In this document: positions 8,690-20,579 of the stretch, piece by piece
How the letters are laid out: every line of letters begins with the position of its first letter
Position numbering within the stretch: position 1 is the stretch's first letter
DNA from: Gaeumannomyces sp. JS-464
Lineage: Eukaryota; Ascomycota; Sordariomycetes; Magnaporthales; Magnaporthaceae
Assembly (NCBI GenBank): GCA_002197995.1
Contig: NGZR01000001.1
Coordinates: 5,146,001 to 5,210,000, forward strand
Direction: 5' to 3'
Length of the DNA: 64,000 nucleotides
Translations under genes and position numbers: made by a program
Notes under the pieces: generated by a model
Seen by the model: only the letters and a program-made list of their open reading frames with translations
What the model was told of the DNA's origin: nothing
The model's database searches: none

Positions 8690-11600
8690 ATGGCAATAGG
8701 GCCCGGCGCCCGGGGCTTCGCCCCGAACGCCGTGCTTTAACCGCCGCCCAAGCGAACGTTCGACGTAGCTGGGAGGCGGGGGCTACTTTACTCCAATTAT
8801 TTTGGAGCTAAAATATCGACGTGGTGCTAATGCAAGCCTTTTAGCGCGTGGAAAGGGAAGCTTATGCTTTGCACCCACCCGTCGTACGAGCTATTTACTC
8901 CGGTAAATAGCTGGCACGACCACCAAACCAGGCCTCGGGTAATAACTTACGTACGGAAAACCCGGGGCTTCGGCCCGTAGCGGACCGGCCGGCAGGCAAC
9001 ACCCGGGACATCCTTTGGCTTACCGTCGCCATGCACCTTCGTTAACGTATATAAGCCTTTAAGGGACCTTCGGAACCCTCGTTGGACCTTTTACTACGTT
9101 AGCGCCAACGGCAAAATGCATTATAGCTGGAAACTTTAACGCAGGGTTCCCGGCGTGGGATCCGGTTAAAGGTAATAGGAATAAGGGCCAGGATATAGCC
9201 CAATAGGCTAATACTTATAACCTCTCCTACTTACCGACCCAAGCCAACCTACGCATAACGACGAGGGCGTTTTGGATTTTACCTTTTCCAACGCCCTTTT
9301 AGCAACAGCGGAAATCGACCTTTCGCTAGCAACCGATTCGGACCACCGCTCGATACGGAATCGAAATTCCTAACCGCAATAACTTCGTTCCGGATTGCCG
9401 GCGTATTACGCTACCAAACGATAAACTACCGTTTTTCGCAAACGCGGTAATAACGGGGGCCGGCAATTTGCCACCATTTACAAACCAAGCACTGCGGAAC
9501 ACCTGGATAAAGCGGCCGAAGCATTAACAAACTTATTAAAAAATGCGTTAATAGCTTTCGGCCGGGGGCCTAAAGCTAAAAAAAAAGCCAACCTGGTGGA
9601 ACGAAAAGTGCGCCAACGCCTAACGGGACCTTGCAAAAGCTATGGGAAACGGCGGGCCTTTTACGGCCGAAGCCCGTGCTTTAAAAGCAACGGTTCGGAC
9701 GGCTAAAAGACAGCATTAGGCAGCGTGCTAAAGGAAATGGATTCCCGAAAGCGTTATACCGTGCTGTAAATGGCATAAATTACACCCGTTATACGGCTTC
9801 CCCCGTTAAATATTAACGGGGAGGTTATAATAGCCCCTAAGGGATAAACGGAAGCATTAGGCCGCAAAATCCTCCGTAGGTTTACGGCGGAGGACGATTT
9901 ACAGGAGGACCCGTTATAGCAAAAGGCTACCCAAAAAACCGCACAATTCCCGTGGGACCCCCCCCTTTTAAAGGAATGCCGGAAATGCACCGTTGGCACG
10001 GCAAATACGGCCCCGGGCGTCGATTCCCTAACGGTTAAGCTATTTACTTACCGGCGTGGCCGGCAATAGGGGAATACGTTAGGGCTTTTCGAGGCTTGCT
10101 TTAGGGCCGGGCACCACCCAGCCCTTTCCGCACAGCGGAAATGGTTATGCTGAAAAAGCCGAATAAAACGGATTTAACAGACCCAAAATCCTACCGCCCG
10201 ATAGCTTTACTCCCGTGCTTAGAAAGGCTGGAGCGGCTGGTGGTTTCGCGGATGGCATCCCTCGCATTATAATACGGGCTTATAGCCCCGTAATACGCCG
10301 GGGCTACCCCGAAAAAGGCCGCCATCGATTTAACGGCATGCGTGGCCCACGAGGTGGAACGGGCCTTTAAAAGCATAAAACGGCCGCCTCGTTACCATAG
10401 ATATATAAGGGGCTTTCGACGCCGTACTTCGCCGGAGGCTTTTTTAAAGGCTTTTAAACAAGGCTGGGATTTAACGTTAGTACGATGGGTATCATCTTTT
10501 GCAAAAAACAGGGTGGTTAAAGTGCGTTTGGAGGACGCCACGGCACCCCCTTTTTCCCCGGATTGCGGGCTCCCAAGGGTTACCGGCGTTACCGGTCCTA
10601 TTTATTTATTTTATAGCCGAAATCCTACCCAAAGCAAAAGCGATTAGGTACGGATACGCGGACGATATAGGCATTTGCGTAACGGGTAGCACTTCGGAGG
10701 AGTGCTCCCGTAAAGCAGGGGCTACGGTTACGGAAATCCTACGTTGGGGCAGGGCTAATAAGGTTGTTTCGACCCGGGGAAGTGCGAGCTTATGCATTTT
10801 TCCAAACGGAAAAATCCCACAACCCTAACGGTTACAGCGGAGGGCTTTACCATACAATAAGCTACAAAAGCTTTACGGTGGTTAGGGGTCCTTTTCAACC
10901 AAAGGCTTAATTTTAAACCCACGTGGAAAACAGGCTGCAAAAGCCCTAAAGCGTTGCCAACCACCTCCGAAGGCTTACGAATTCGATAGGGGGGATACCG
11001 GCACATTCGGTTTACAAAGCCGTTACAACGGTTATAATCCCTACGGCTTTATACGGGGCCGAGGTATGGTATAAGGGTAAAACTAAACCACACCCGTACA
11101 AGCCGGCATACAGCAAATTATCGCCAAGGCTATTTAATCGATCGGGTTAATAAAGCTTTAACCGCGTCCTTTAAAGCAGTGGTCCTAACTGGAAAACCAC
11201 ACCGATAAACGCATTGTATTACGAATCCGGCATCCCAAGCGCCCAAGCGCTTTTAAAACAAGCCCGCTTCCGTTTTGCGGCCCGTATAAATACGGTTCCG
11301 GAAAAACACCCCTTAGCCGCAGCGGCTAAGCCGGCCTTTAACGCCCGAGGGCTTAGGGCAGGCTTACCCGGTAAGCTTGCAACCTTTTGCAAAGGACGGC
11401 CGGACTTTTTCCGGCTTGCACCCGCCCGGCCTACCTCCCTTATAAATATACGGGGCTTACGGTGGCCATATAAGAAAAGCAAGCAGCCGCTAAAGCATTT
11501 ACGGCGTGGCTTTGCACCTTCCCACCCACCGACGTTATAATATTAACGACGAGTTCAAAGCAGAGAACGGAGCAGTTGATACGGCTGGGTAATATACCAA

Positions 11601-12290
11601 CCGGCCAACGCAAACTTTCCGAGCACGGCCGGCTGGCGCATCCCGCGGAAGTATTCGACGGCGAGGCGGAAGGGGCCCGGATAGGCCTCCGTAAAGCCGT
11701 TTAAAGCTTCCGCAATTGCACTTTCCACTTGTGCCTCGATAATACCTCGGCGGCCAACGGCTGTTTAAGCACGGCCCTTAATAGTTTACAAAGGGCTTTT
11801 AAAAAATCCATTGCCTTATGGATAAACACTAGGTATACGTACGCTGGTCCCCGGGCCATATGGGAATCCCCGAAACGAAAAGGCAAACGCCGAAGCAAAG
11901 TTGGGATCGGCTTGCCAATACCCTAACATTTTAAACCAACGGTGGCCGGAGTAAAAGCTTTAGCCCGGAAAACGGCCCGGGACGCCCGGAACGCATGGTT
12001 TAAGGACAACTTTCCGGATCGGTATAAGGCTATAGGCCTCCGCCGGCACCATAACATACGCCGAAGCGTTGCAGCTGCATCGGAGGGTACTGCAACGGCT
12101 AATAGCCGCACGCACCGGTTACGGGGATTTCGACTGGTACACCGAAAGTTCCAGCACGAAAACGATAACCCGTGCCGCTGCGGAAAAAACAAATCCCTTT
12201 CCCACCTTGTATTTTGCAGGTTGGCTAAAACGGCAGAAAATAAATGGCCTATAGCGAACCCCTCCCCGGCTTCCGACAAGCCCGGATATT
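8690..12290 (+). pseudogene. LINE-A2 ORF2 (endonuclease, RT, RNase H, zinc motif)
   Basis: The polyprotein for target-primed reverse transcription. The APE endonuclease shows KLMLCTHPSYELFTPV and RPRVITYVRKTRGF (about 8840-8970), AGNFNAGFPAWDP near 9125-9163 (GDFN mutated to GNFN) and SDHRSI near 9336-9356. RT begins around 10150 with YRPIALL-like sequence and has YADD at 10655-10666. RNase H follows (DNTSA near 11738, RWSPGHMGIP near 11840), and the C-terminal CRCGKN...SHLVFCRLA motif lies near 12170-12235. Many in-frame stops and small deletions break it. The C-terminal third aligns with LINE-A1. Confidence 0.88.
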
Positions 12291-12823
12291 GGAAACGGCT
12301 ACTTTAAAAGCCTTTCCTTTTTGCTTCGTTCGCCGAAGCTACCAATTATTACACTATCGCTGGACGATAACAATAGGGCCTAAAAAGCCCGCATACATCC
12401 TTTTCTTTGTTCTCCTACACCTTTTACCTTTTTCCTTTGTACCACCAGGACTAACAGTAGGCTCGTTGGTCCCCCGCACTTCCGGCCGGGCCTTGGGGTC
12501 CCGAGGACCTTCCAGCTTAAAACCCGGCCCCACCCCTTTACCGGCATACTCGCCGGCCGAACGCACTACTACCACCCGCAGCGCTTTACAACGCCTTGGC
12601 GTATATATATACGCCCTACCGCCGATTGCCCGCTTACTAATAAGGAGCGCTGGAACGCGGCCCGACCTTCGTATGCCTTCGGGTTTAATTCTGCTAGCCG
12701 CCGGATAGCAACATGTAGCTTAATGTTTAGCTTAGGTAGCGCTAGCACGTCATATGCCCCTTGGGAGGCAGGGACTGGTAAATCCCGACTTACTGACGTT
12801 AAATATACTCACTTACTTACTTA

Positions 12824-12837
12824 CTCTTGCCATTAGC
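12824..12837 (+). repeat. Right target-site duplication of LINE-A2
   Basis: Exact copy of the 14 bases at 6632-6645, directly after the TTAC tail. Confidence 0.95.
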
Positions 12838-13617
12838 TAGGCGGCGGCTTATATCCAGGCAAGATCGCCGATAAGCTTAGTCGAGAAATATTTGGCGGAA
12901 TTTCGCAAGGGTGAACGCAAGCGGGGTTAGCTTTTAGGATACGACGCAGGCGAGTTCCGGCGGATGGCGCGGCATTAAACGCCATCCTTACAATTTGGCA
13001 AATCTCATTCGAACATGTGATTCGCGGAAACCTCCTGCGGCTAATCTCTTTCATTTATAAGCTTTTTCGATCGACAAGGCATCGCTTTATCGCTTTTAAA
13101 GCCTGTGCACTCCAAAGATGTGTAGCAAAACTCGGGTTTTAAATCTGGCAGAAACAGCGACGAGGCAAATGACGGCTTTGAAAACGATGTTGCTATGCTG
13201 CGAAACTTTTGTTTTATGGCCATAACAAAAGGTGGGAGTGCTTTAAAAATGCATGGGCTCGTGCAGCTGTCGACACGGATATGGCTGGGCCAAGCGGACA
13301 GGGTACAAGATAAAGACAAATTCAAGCAGCAGTTCGTCGAACGGATGGCAGCGGCGTTCCTTATAGGCGATTACAGCAACTGGGAACAGTGCTAGCAGCT
13401 TTTTGCGCATGTTAAAGCAGCTGCAAATCACGGGCCGGTCGAAGAGGAAACAGAGGAATGGGCAAACCTAATGTACAATGGAGGATGGTATGCGCTGTCA
13501 CAAGGCCAATATAAGGTGGCAAAGCGGATGGTAAGAAAAGCTTAAAGGAGCAATAAAAAAAGGCTAGGAAAAGACGACGAGTGGACTTTGGCTAGCACAT
13601 TAATGCTAGTTAAAGTG
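12838..13617 (+). pseudogene. NLR-type gene, piece 2: post-NB-ARC region to first TPRs
   Basis: This continues the NLR after LINE-A2. TAG at 12838 stands where families have Q (LAIS-Q-AAAYIQ). It is followed by SPISLVEKYLAEFRKGERKR, LLGYDAGEFRRM, NAILTIWQISFEHV (shifted frame near 12975), LISFISFFDRQGIALSLLKP, DVAMLRNFCFMAITKGGSA, MHGLVQLSTRIWLG, FKQQFVERMAAAF and RLGKDDEWTLAST. These match the order of the winged-helix-like and pre-TPR part of fungal NB-ARC/TPR proteins. Several stops are compatible with C-to-T change, and frameshifts near 12975 and 13057 add to the damage. The frame runs into the palindromic element at 13620, splitting a TAT codon. Confidence 0.87.
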
Positions 13618-13619
13618 TA

Positions 13620-14736
13620 AGTCAAAACCCCCGTTTTCCGACCCCCCCCACTTTCCGCCACCCCGCTCCAACCACGACGCACCTTTTTATACTAGCGACA
13701 ATAAATCCAAAAAAATCGCAAAAATACGTACGAAGTAAACGAAAGCTAAATTCTTGGGCTTTCTAAAACTGCTATACGCGTAATTTCAAGTTTTCGGTAA
13801 CGTGTATAATCCGGAATTGAAAAGAAAAGTGGAAAAAACGGACCCACTTTTTTAAATTTGTAATAATAAATTTAAACAAAATCGTAAAAATACGTAAAAT
13901 ATATAAATAGAAAATTGAATTTTCGGGCTTTTATTGTATATAAATTTGCATTTCCGTATATTTCTTATAATTAAATATTTAAGTTTGAAAAAAAAAAAAT
14001 ACATATTAAATATAAAGGAAATAAAAACGTATATAACTTTTTTAATTTACGGTTTTTATTTTCGGGGTATTTTGTATAAAATAAACGTTAAAAAGCCCGT
14101 TTTATTTTAATTAACCGAATAGTAATTTTATTTTCCTCCATTTAAATAAAAACAATTTTACTATTATTAATAAAATATTTATATGTAAAATACAATATTA
14201 TTTATATTTAAATAAGGAAAAATATTATTACTATTTGGTTTATTAGAATAAAATAAGCTTTTTAACGTTTATTTTATACAAAATACCCCGAAAATGAAAA
14301 CCGTAAATTAAAAAAGTTATATACGTTTTTATTTCCTTTATATTTAATATGTATTTTTTTTTTTTTCAAACTTAAATATTTAATTATAAGAAATATACGG
14401 AAATGCAAATTTAATATACAATAAAAGCCCGAAAATTCAATTTTCTATTTATATATTTTACGTATTTTTACGATTTTATTTAAATTTATTATTACAAATC
14501 TAAAAAGGTGGGTCCGTTTTTCCACTTTTCTTTTCAATTCCGGATTATACACGTTACCGAAAACTTGAAATTACGCGTATAGCAGTTTTAGAAAGCCCAA
14601 GAATTTAGCTTTCGTTTACTCCTTCGTACGTATTTTTGCGATTTTATTTGGATTTATTGTCGCTAGTATAAAAAGGTGCGTCGTGGTTGGAGCGGGTGGC
14701 GGAAAGTGGGGGGGTCGGAAAACGGGGGTTTTAACT
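13620..14736. mobile_element. 1.1-kb foldback (palindromic) element with TA target duplication
   Basis: Two arms of about 550 bp are near-perfect inverted copies meeting near 14178. The ends AGTCAAAACCCCCG (left) and, as reverse complement, AGTTAAAACCCCCG (right) differ at one base. TA flanks both ends (13618-13619 and 14737-14738). Removing the element plus one TA restores the NLR frame (KVY then LGKG). No coding capacity is seen, and the interior is AT-rich while the outer 60 bp are GC-rich. The TA duplication fits a Tc1/mariner/pogo-type MITE or foldback element. The mobilising transposase is unknown, and the ends do not match the Fot-like elements here (ACGT...). Confidence 0.9.
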
Positions 14737-14738
14737 TA

Positions 14739-15123
14739 TTTGGGAAAAGGGTTATAAGCGAAAGCGGAGTCGCTAGGGGTGCAGGTAATGGAAACTTTCA
14801 AAACCAAGCTCGGGGTCGACCATCCCGATACGCTAACGAGCATGGCAAACCTCGCGTTAACATACAGGAATTAAGGCTGGTGGGAGGAGGCTGAAAGGCT
14901 AAAGGTGGAGGTGATGGAAACAAGCAAAACCAAGCTCGGGGTCGACCATCCCCACACGCTAACGAGCATGGGAAACCTTGCATTCACTTGGAAGAGTTAG
15001 GGCCGGCATATAGATGCTTTGGGGCTAATAAGGCATTGCGCATAAACTCGGCAGCAAATCCTTGGTCCAGAACACCCAGACACTGTTTCGTCCTTATCGA
15101 TGGTAACCGACTGGACCAGCTAG
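14739..15123 (+). pseudogene. NLR-type gene, piece 3: C-terminal TPR repeats
   Basis: Two TPR_12/kinesin-light-chain-like repeats are visible: VQVMETFKTKLGVDHPDTL with TSMANLALTYR (about 14779-14870), then VEVMETSKTKLGVDHPHTL with TSMGNLAFTWK. A last repeat (HIDALGL, then PDTVSSLSMVTDW in a shifted frame) ends at TAG 15121-15123. Such TPRs are the sensing or oligomerisation part of fungal NLRs. The start of this piece directly continues piece 2 once the palindrome is removed. Confidence 0.88.
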
Positions 15124-15225
15124 AATAAGGTTAAGTGAGGTTAGGTTTATTTAAGAGGCCATTTCGACTCACACCCCTAAATCTCCTTTTGCACCCAGTG
15201 GGTCCCCGATATCGCTCAGCATGTT
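15124..15225. other. Downstream flank of the NLR relic
   Basis: Unremarkable flank with GGTTAAGTGAGGTTAGG repeats of short motifs. The AT-rich transposon region begins near its right edge. No gene is seen. Confidence 0.5.
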
Positions 15226-17625
15226 AATTTTTATAGCGCACGCACCCAAACGAACATTGCTTTTAATTTACTGTTATAAGCAAACGACTAAAGGAGGCAA
15301 GAGATTTAAAGTTATTGTTAAATGCAAAGTAGTGGTAAATAAACAAAAAGCCGGCGTTAAACCGATATCTAAAGCAAAGAGAGGAAAATGCACGGCGTTA
15401 AGGCCGACTATTTAGGGCTATAATAGGGCTTAGGGACTCGCAAAGGGATTAAAAAACTCTTTTAAAGCCGGCGCAAACGCTAAAAGCGGTGCAGTAGGCT
15501 TTTTAGCCAGCGTTAAGTTTAAAAGGGTGCCGAAAATAAAAACCCTACTCTCGTTAGCCTTGTCGGCCTCCGAGAAAAGGCCCTAACTCGTATTGGGAAA
15601 GGTTACGCCTGGCACCGTTAAGAATCCCGTTTTAGGTTAACCTACGCGGGCTAAAGCGTATAGCAATGGAAGGCTCGTTGTTAAAAGGTCCTTGGCCCGG
15701 GGGGCGTTTTTTGCGCACTTCCACGGGATTTTTAACCTTTAGCACGGGGCTTTAACGTTAAAGCGCTGGGGTGGTGCCAAAAGGTATTTACAGCTTTTAG
15801 CGTAAGCCCCGGTGCTTTGGGATCCTTTTGCAGTACTTTGTAAAGGGCGAAAAGGTCGTAAGGACAAGGCAGGCCGTATTGGGCCTTTGTTAAGCCGGTG
15901 CAAAAAGGGAAGAAAAGGCCGTCGGGGTGCTTAAGGGAAGGAAACGTCGCTAGTGCACGGCGGTAACTTTTTTTTAACAAATTAAAACATTAAAAGGAAG
16001 CGCTTAAAAGCACCTAGCCGGTTTAAAATTTGCCGGTATACTCTTACCGGATTTTTATTATTACTACCGTGCGTTTGGCGTTATAAGCCTAAACCCGCGC
16101 GTTTATTAGCTACCAAGCCGCCCGTTTAACCCGGTTTAGGCCCGTTTAGGCAAAAAGGCTATAGGCTTTAATATCGCCGTTATTACTTTCAACGGGACTG
16201 CATATAAAAAGGCCGTTAATAGGGTTATATTTAGTAAAACACACGGCCCATTAGCGGCGGGTAAGCCAAAAGGGACGTTACAAATAACGCATTAAATCCT
16301 CTTGTTTAAAAAACTCGTAAAGTAACCGCTCGAAAGCTTTTAAGCTTATATGCCGGTTTTTGGCATAAATAACGCATTTTTACAAGGCAAAAAAACCGCT
16401 ACAAGTATGCGGAAAGGTTAAAAAGGCTTCCTAGTACTAATTTAAATAGCAGGAGGTTTTAAAGCGTTTATAACCGTTATTAAAGTCCTGCAAATCTTTT
16501 ACATTTAAATCCGGCGTTTTCCTACCCGCCCGGGCAAGCGGGTTAACCTCGGCACTTAACTTTAAATCGTTACTTTTAGCGGTGCTTTTTGCCGACCTTT
16601 CGAAAGTTGCTTTAGCCGCGTTTTTACTCCATTTCTTTTTAATTTAAGCTATTACGTCGCCGTTAATGTGGAAAATGCAAAGTTAAAGTTTGCAAAAGGG
16701 AAACACGCGTTAAGCGGCGTTACGAAGTTGGCTATTTCCGTTGGTAATAATAACTTTTAAAAGCGGGAAACCTCGCCGGTTTTAACAAAACTTTATAACT
16801 TTAAACCACCAAAAAAAATCGTCTTCCGTTTCCGCTTATAATAAGCTCCAAAAAACAAGCATAGTAATCCTTTCGTTAGTAATTAAAACGGTTGTAATTA
16901 AGTGCATATAATGCTTATTAGTTTTGTAAGTAACGTCGATTTGCAAGCATTTAGGGTTTTTGTTAATCCAGTAAAGCATTTTTTTATAAGCCCACGCCGC
17001 GCCGGTAAACGAGGGGGTTTTTATATTTTGTGCGAGGAAATTAAGCGGGTTAAACGCCGCGAACTCGATGCGAAGGCCTTATAGGGCAAAGAAAAAGGCC
17101 GCGGTAAAAGGGTACCCGTTTACTTCGTTTTTGCGGTGCAAATAGCGCTAACGGTAAAACGTTAAGGCTGGTTAAAGTCGCTAAAAGTACTACGCACGCA
17201 TTAAATCGGAAATCGCCCGGGTGCGAATCGTAAGGTCGTTAAATAGGGACTTAAAAAGGTCGCTTTTCTTTACGGAAATATTTTAAGCGCGGAGGGGTTT
17301 TTTAAAGTCGTTAATGGCCGGCCCGTGGCCCGTATGCATAAAATTTAGCATTTAAAAGCTTTAACGACTTCCGTTAGCAACGCGGCGTTACAATACGATT
17401 TCGTAAGTACAGTTGGTTATTTAAAAGGTTGTTATTTAATAACGGAAGCTTCGGCACTGCCCGCGCCGGCGCGTGCGTAACGTGCAAGCGAAGGTAACTT
17501 TATTAGTGCTTTAAGCGTCGAAATCGGTACGTTTAGTAAATAACTTAAAGCTTTGCGAACAAGCGAAATCATTTACAGCTTTACGAAAGTCCTAAAAGGT
17601 AATAAAAGTGCGCGACGATAAGCAC
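15226..17625 (-). pseudogene. MULE-family DNA transposase, RIP-damaged
   Basis: The minus strand reads as a Mutator-like transposase. The N-terminal FAR1-like part is near 17620-17450 (DFRKAVNDFACSQSFKLF). The DDE core shows DVTYKTNKHYM near 16940-16900 and IITNGN (expected ITDGN) near 16750. The catalytic Glu region reads WAVCFTKYNPINGL then SPVESNNGDIKAY near 16260-16180. The C-terminal SWIM-like part reads YGLPCPYDLFALYKV then VNTFWHHPSALTL near 15880-15760. Stops interrupt throughout. Ends are uncertain: I found no terminal inverted repeats, and the N-terminus abuts the Gypsy-A2 LTR at 17631. Confidence 0.78.
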
Positions 17626-17630
17626 CCATA

Positions 17631-19897
17631 TGTTACAATTAAAGTTTGCTTTTAAAATAAAGCACTTTAAAAAAAGAAAAAATAATATCGCTAATTTGGT
17701 TAACAGGAAAACACGTAACTTAAAAGGACAATTTAATTGCTTACTTTAAGGGATGTTTAAAAGCTAACTTAGGTTAACTAATACCGAAGCCTTAATTAAA
17801 ACTACCTAAAATAATAAAAAACCCATCTTTTATATACACGCTGCTTTTTGCTTTATGTTAAGTTGGATTTATAACTTTGTTATAAATTTACAAATCCTTT
17901 TTAAATTTATTACTTTGTTATAAATTTACAAATCCTTTTTGGTTTCCGTAACTTTACGTAACCAGAGCGGGGCGAAAGCACCATTTTAAAGCCCTTTTTA
18001 TTTTGCTATTTTAAAAGCTTATAACGTAATTCATTAGTAAGCGACACACATTAATAAGCGACACACCTAAACCCAACCTCCGGTTAATTAACTCGCATGC
18101 TAACCCAAAAACGCCAAAAATCCATTCAAACTACTCGGAACTGTATACATCGAACATTTTTACATCCTTTTGGCAAATGCGCGCATTATGTCCGGTTTTG
18201 CCGCAAGTGCCATATCGCCGACGAATTATCGTCGCCTTCCTTTTTTAACCCCCATAATCGCGCATTTTTTGCTGTAACTATCCATCCAGCTCCTTTTGGT
18301 TCAAAACATTTCGTACTTCGTTTATAATAAGTAACTTTCCGAATCGGACACGTGTTTTTTTGGCCCTCCGGCGTTTGCTTAGTGCCTCGTTCGCTTTTCG
18401 TAACTTGGAGCACTTTTTTTCCAAAAGGTTAACCCGATGCATAATTGCTTTAGCCCCTTTCGTTAATTAGTCCACAGCCGCTAATATGGGTAACGGAAAG
18501 CTGCTCCGGTAATTGGAAATCCGAATTTTAATATGTTCGAATTGCGAAGTTACGTCCTTAACTATTTAAGGCGTTTTAAAAGTCCAAAGTTCGGCGTTGC
18601 TTAAAAGCTTTTTCGAAAAAGTTGAAGTTCGTAGCTTTATATCCAGCTTTTTTAAAACCGAATCCGAATTAAAAGGAGCAAAGCCAGCTTTTCGAAAACC
18701 TTTTCGAATATTTCCTTCGGTTATAAAATTAAAAAATGCCGCTTTAAACGCCGAAAAAAACACTCGCTTTAATTACGGTGGTTAACGTTAACCTTATTAA
18801 GTTTTCGATTTGTTAACCGTACGCTTTTTTTAACGGGTTAAAACATTTAACATTAAGCGGTTAAAAAAAGTAAAACGAATATAAAAGCATGCAAAACGTA
18901 ACAATGTTATGTTTAGTAATAAAGCTTAAAATCCGTCGAATAGTGGTTTTTATGCCCGTTAAGCACTAACAAACGATAGGACCTTTTCTTGCGAATTGCA
19001 ATGTGTTTATCGAAATACCGAATTTATTTTAAACCGAGCTCGTTCGTAATCCACTCGTTAAAACTCGTTAAAATAACCTAATCGCGTGAAAGTTAGGTTT
19101 CGAATACCATTGGCTAAATGTACTGCCTTTTAACGATAATAAAAAAAGGATCGCTTAGCCGCAATAATTAACCTTTTAAATAACTATAGCCTATTCCCGA
19201 TTGTTAAACTAAACCAGCTTTGCTTTACTACGACCTTTTAATATTGTAATAACTATAACGACGGCGATTATGCTTATAAAAAAAGCCGGTTTCGTCGAAA
19301 TTGTAAATATCGTTATCCAAAATGCCATATTTAACTATAATATCCCGTATAAAGTCGAATTAAGTAAAAAACGAGCTTAAAATCTTCGCATTTGGCTTTT
19401 AATAGTCGTATTTTTTAAATCCAACGCGTGCCGAGCTCCGAGCGGCGTTTAACGAACCTTTCGACCCAGCATTTGCCGACGGCGTTTACGTTGCGTTCGG
19501 CGAGCAATCGATTGGCCATATTTTTAACACTAAAAGGCCGGGGAGAAAACGCGCGGAAATCCAGTTTAAATATGTATTTAACAAACGCTTCCTTTTCGGA
19601 TTCCGTTAATTTCCGTAATTTGGGCATAATATCGCGTTAAGCAGGCCGGCCGCGCTTTCGTTTAACGAAAGTGGCGAACGCGACGAATAGATTTTAGCGG
19701 CGGCCCGGATGCTTAGTTTAAAGTTCGATCGCAAAGCTTGGAAAGCGAAATTAATCGGCCTTTCGTTGCTTTGGTTTGCCATGCTTGTTAGTGGAAAAAT
19801 TGGAAGCAAAAAAAAAACGTGTCGCGTTTTCGCGATTCGTATATCGCTTATTAATGTGTGTCGCTTACTAATGGATTACGTTATGCTAATCGTAATA
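17631..19897 (-). repeat. Gypsy-A2 3' LTR, interrupted by Fot-1
   Basis: Begins TGTTACAATTAAAG and ends CTAATCGTAATA, which aligns with the other LTR terminus CTAGTCGTAACA. Removing Fot-1 and one TA leaves about 407 bp, equal to the 61596-62001 copy. Confidence 0.85.
18024..19881 (-). mobile_element. Fot-1: Fot1/pogo-like DNA transposon in the Gypsy-A2 LTR
   Basis: A 1.86-kb element with inverted ends starting ACGTAATTCATTAGTAAGCG and TA on both sides (18022-18023, 19882-19883). The minus-strand transposase starts near 19627 (MPKLRKLTESEKEAFVKY, RLLAERNVNAVGKCWVERF), the CENP-B-like HTH region. A DDE core relic follows, and the C-terminal zinc-knuckle-like YGTCGKTGHNARICQKD lies near 18220-18150. 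Stops throughout show it is inactive. Confidence 0.92.
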
Positions 19898-20011
19898 TTA
19901 GGTTTCCCTTTTTAAGCTAAATTCTTTTTAGCTACGTTTTATCGCCGCTTTTTGCTAATAGTAAATACTTTCCTTTTTTACCATTTTTCATTTTTATTTT
20001 ATTTTAATAAA

Positions 20012-20520
20012 ATATTTGGTTAAATGCGAAAACGCCTTTTTGCGAAAAAAACGTTAATTGTAAAAAGCTTTTAGCGATTATCCTTTTTCATTTTTTCGAA
20101 ATGCTTTTTTATTCGTACTATTACGAGGTTTTAAAACGTGAAAAATGTAAAACTTTTTTTTAAAACTCGTTTAATACGTGGAATGTTTTCGGATTAATCG
20201 TTCGGGGTGCGACGTTTTAAGGCCTTTTTTTAAGCTTCGGAATATTATCGTTTAATATTCCAAATTTAAACTAAGCTGGAAAAAGCGGAGGAAAATGTTT
20301 TCCGTTTTCGGAAATAAAAACGAATATGGCTGGAAAAAATAATGCGCGCGGTACGTCGCGGTATTAATTCGATAAAAAGTTAAAACGTGTCGAGCAAGAA
20401 AGGCCGACTAAGCGGCTTGTTAAGCTGCCTCGCATTTCGAGCTTTTTATAACTTTTTCCGTTTTTTTCGATTAGCAAATGCCCGGGGTTAATTTTAATTT
20501 AAACTTGTTTGCTTTTTTTA
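20012..20520 (+). pseudogene. Antisense accessory frame in Gypsy-A2 (copy of 59703-60224)
   Basis: This lies opposite to the Gypsy-A2 coding direction, between chromodomain and 3' LTR. Readable segments include KLEKAEENVFRFRK and KRIWLEKIMRAVRRGINS, matching FKAKLKKAKEKVFRF and KRMWLKKIMRAVRRDINS in the other copy. The start codon position is ATA, as G-to-A change of ATG would give, and there are frame breaks. Role unknown. Confidence 0.6.
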
Positions 20521-20579
20521 ATTAAATAAGTTATAACTTTTTCTAATAACTTTTTTATATTTTATAACGTATTAAGCGT

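Larger units (their letters stand above)
6646..12823 (+). mobile_element. LINE-A copy 2, complete Tad-clade LINE inserted in the NLR
   Basis: A 6.18-kb non-LTR retrotransposon bounded by an exact 14-bp duplication and ending in a TTAC-repeat tail. The order is a 5' region, ORF1 with CCHC zinc motifs, then ORF2 with an APE-type endonuclease, reverse transcriptase, RNase H and a C-terminal zinc motif, followed by a 3' region of about 500 bp. Both ORFs carry stops and frameshifts, so it is not autonomous now. Mild C-to-T and G-to-A decay relative to LINE-A1 fits light RIP. It splits the NLR coding region. Confidence 0.95.
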
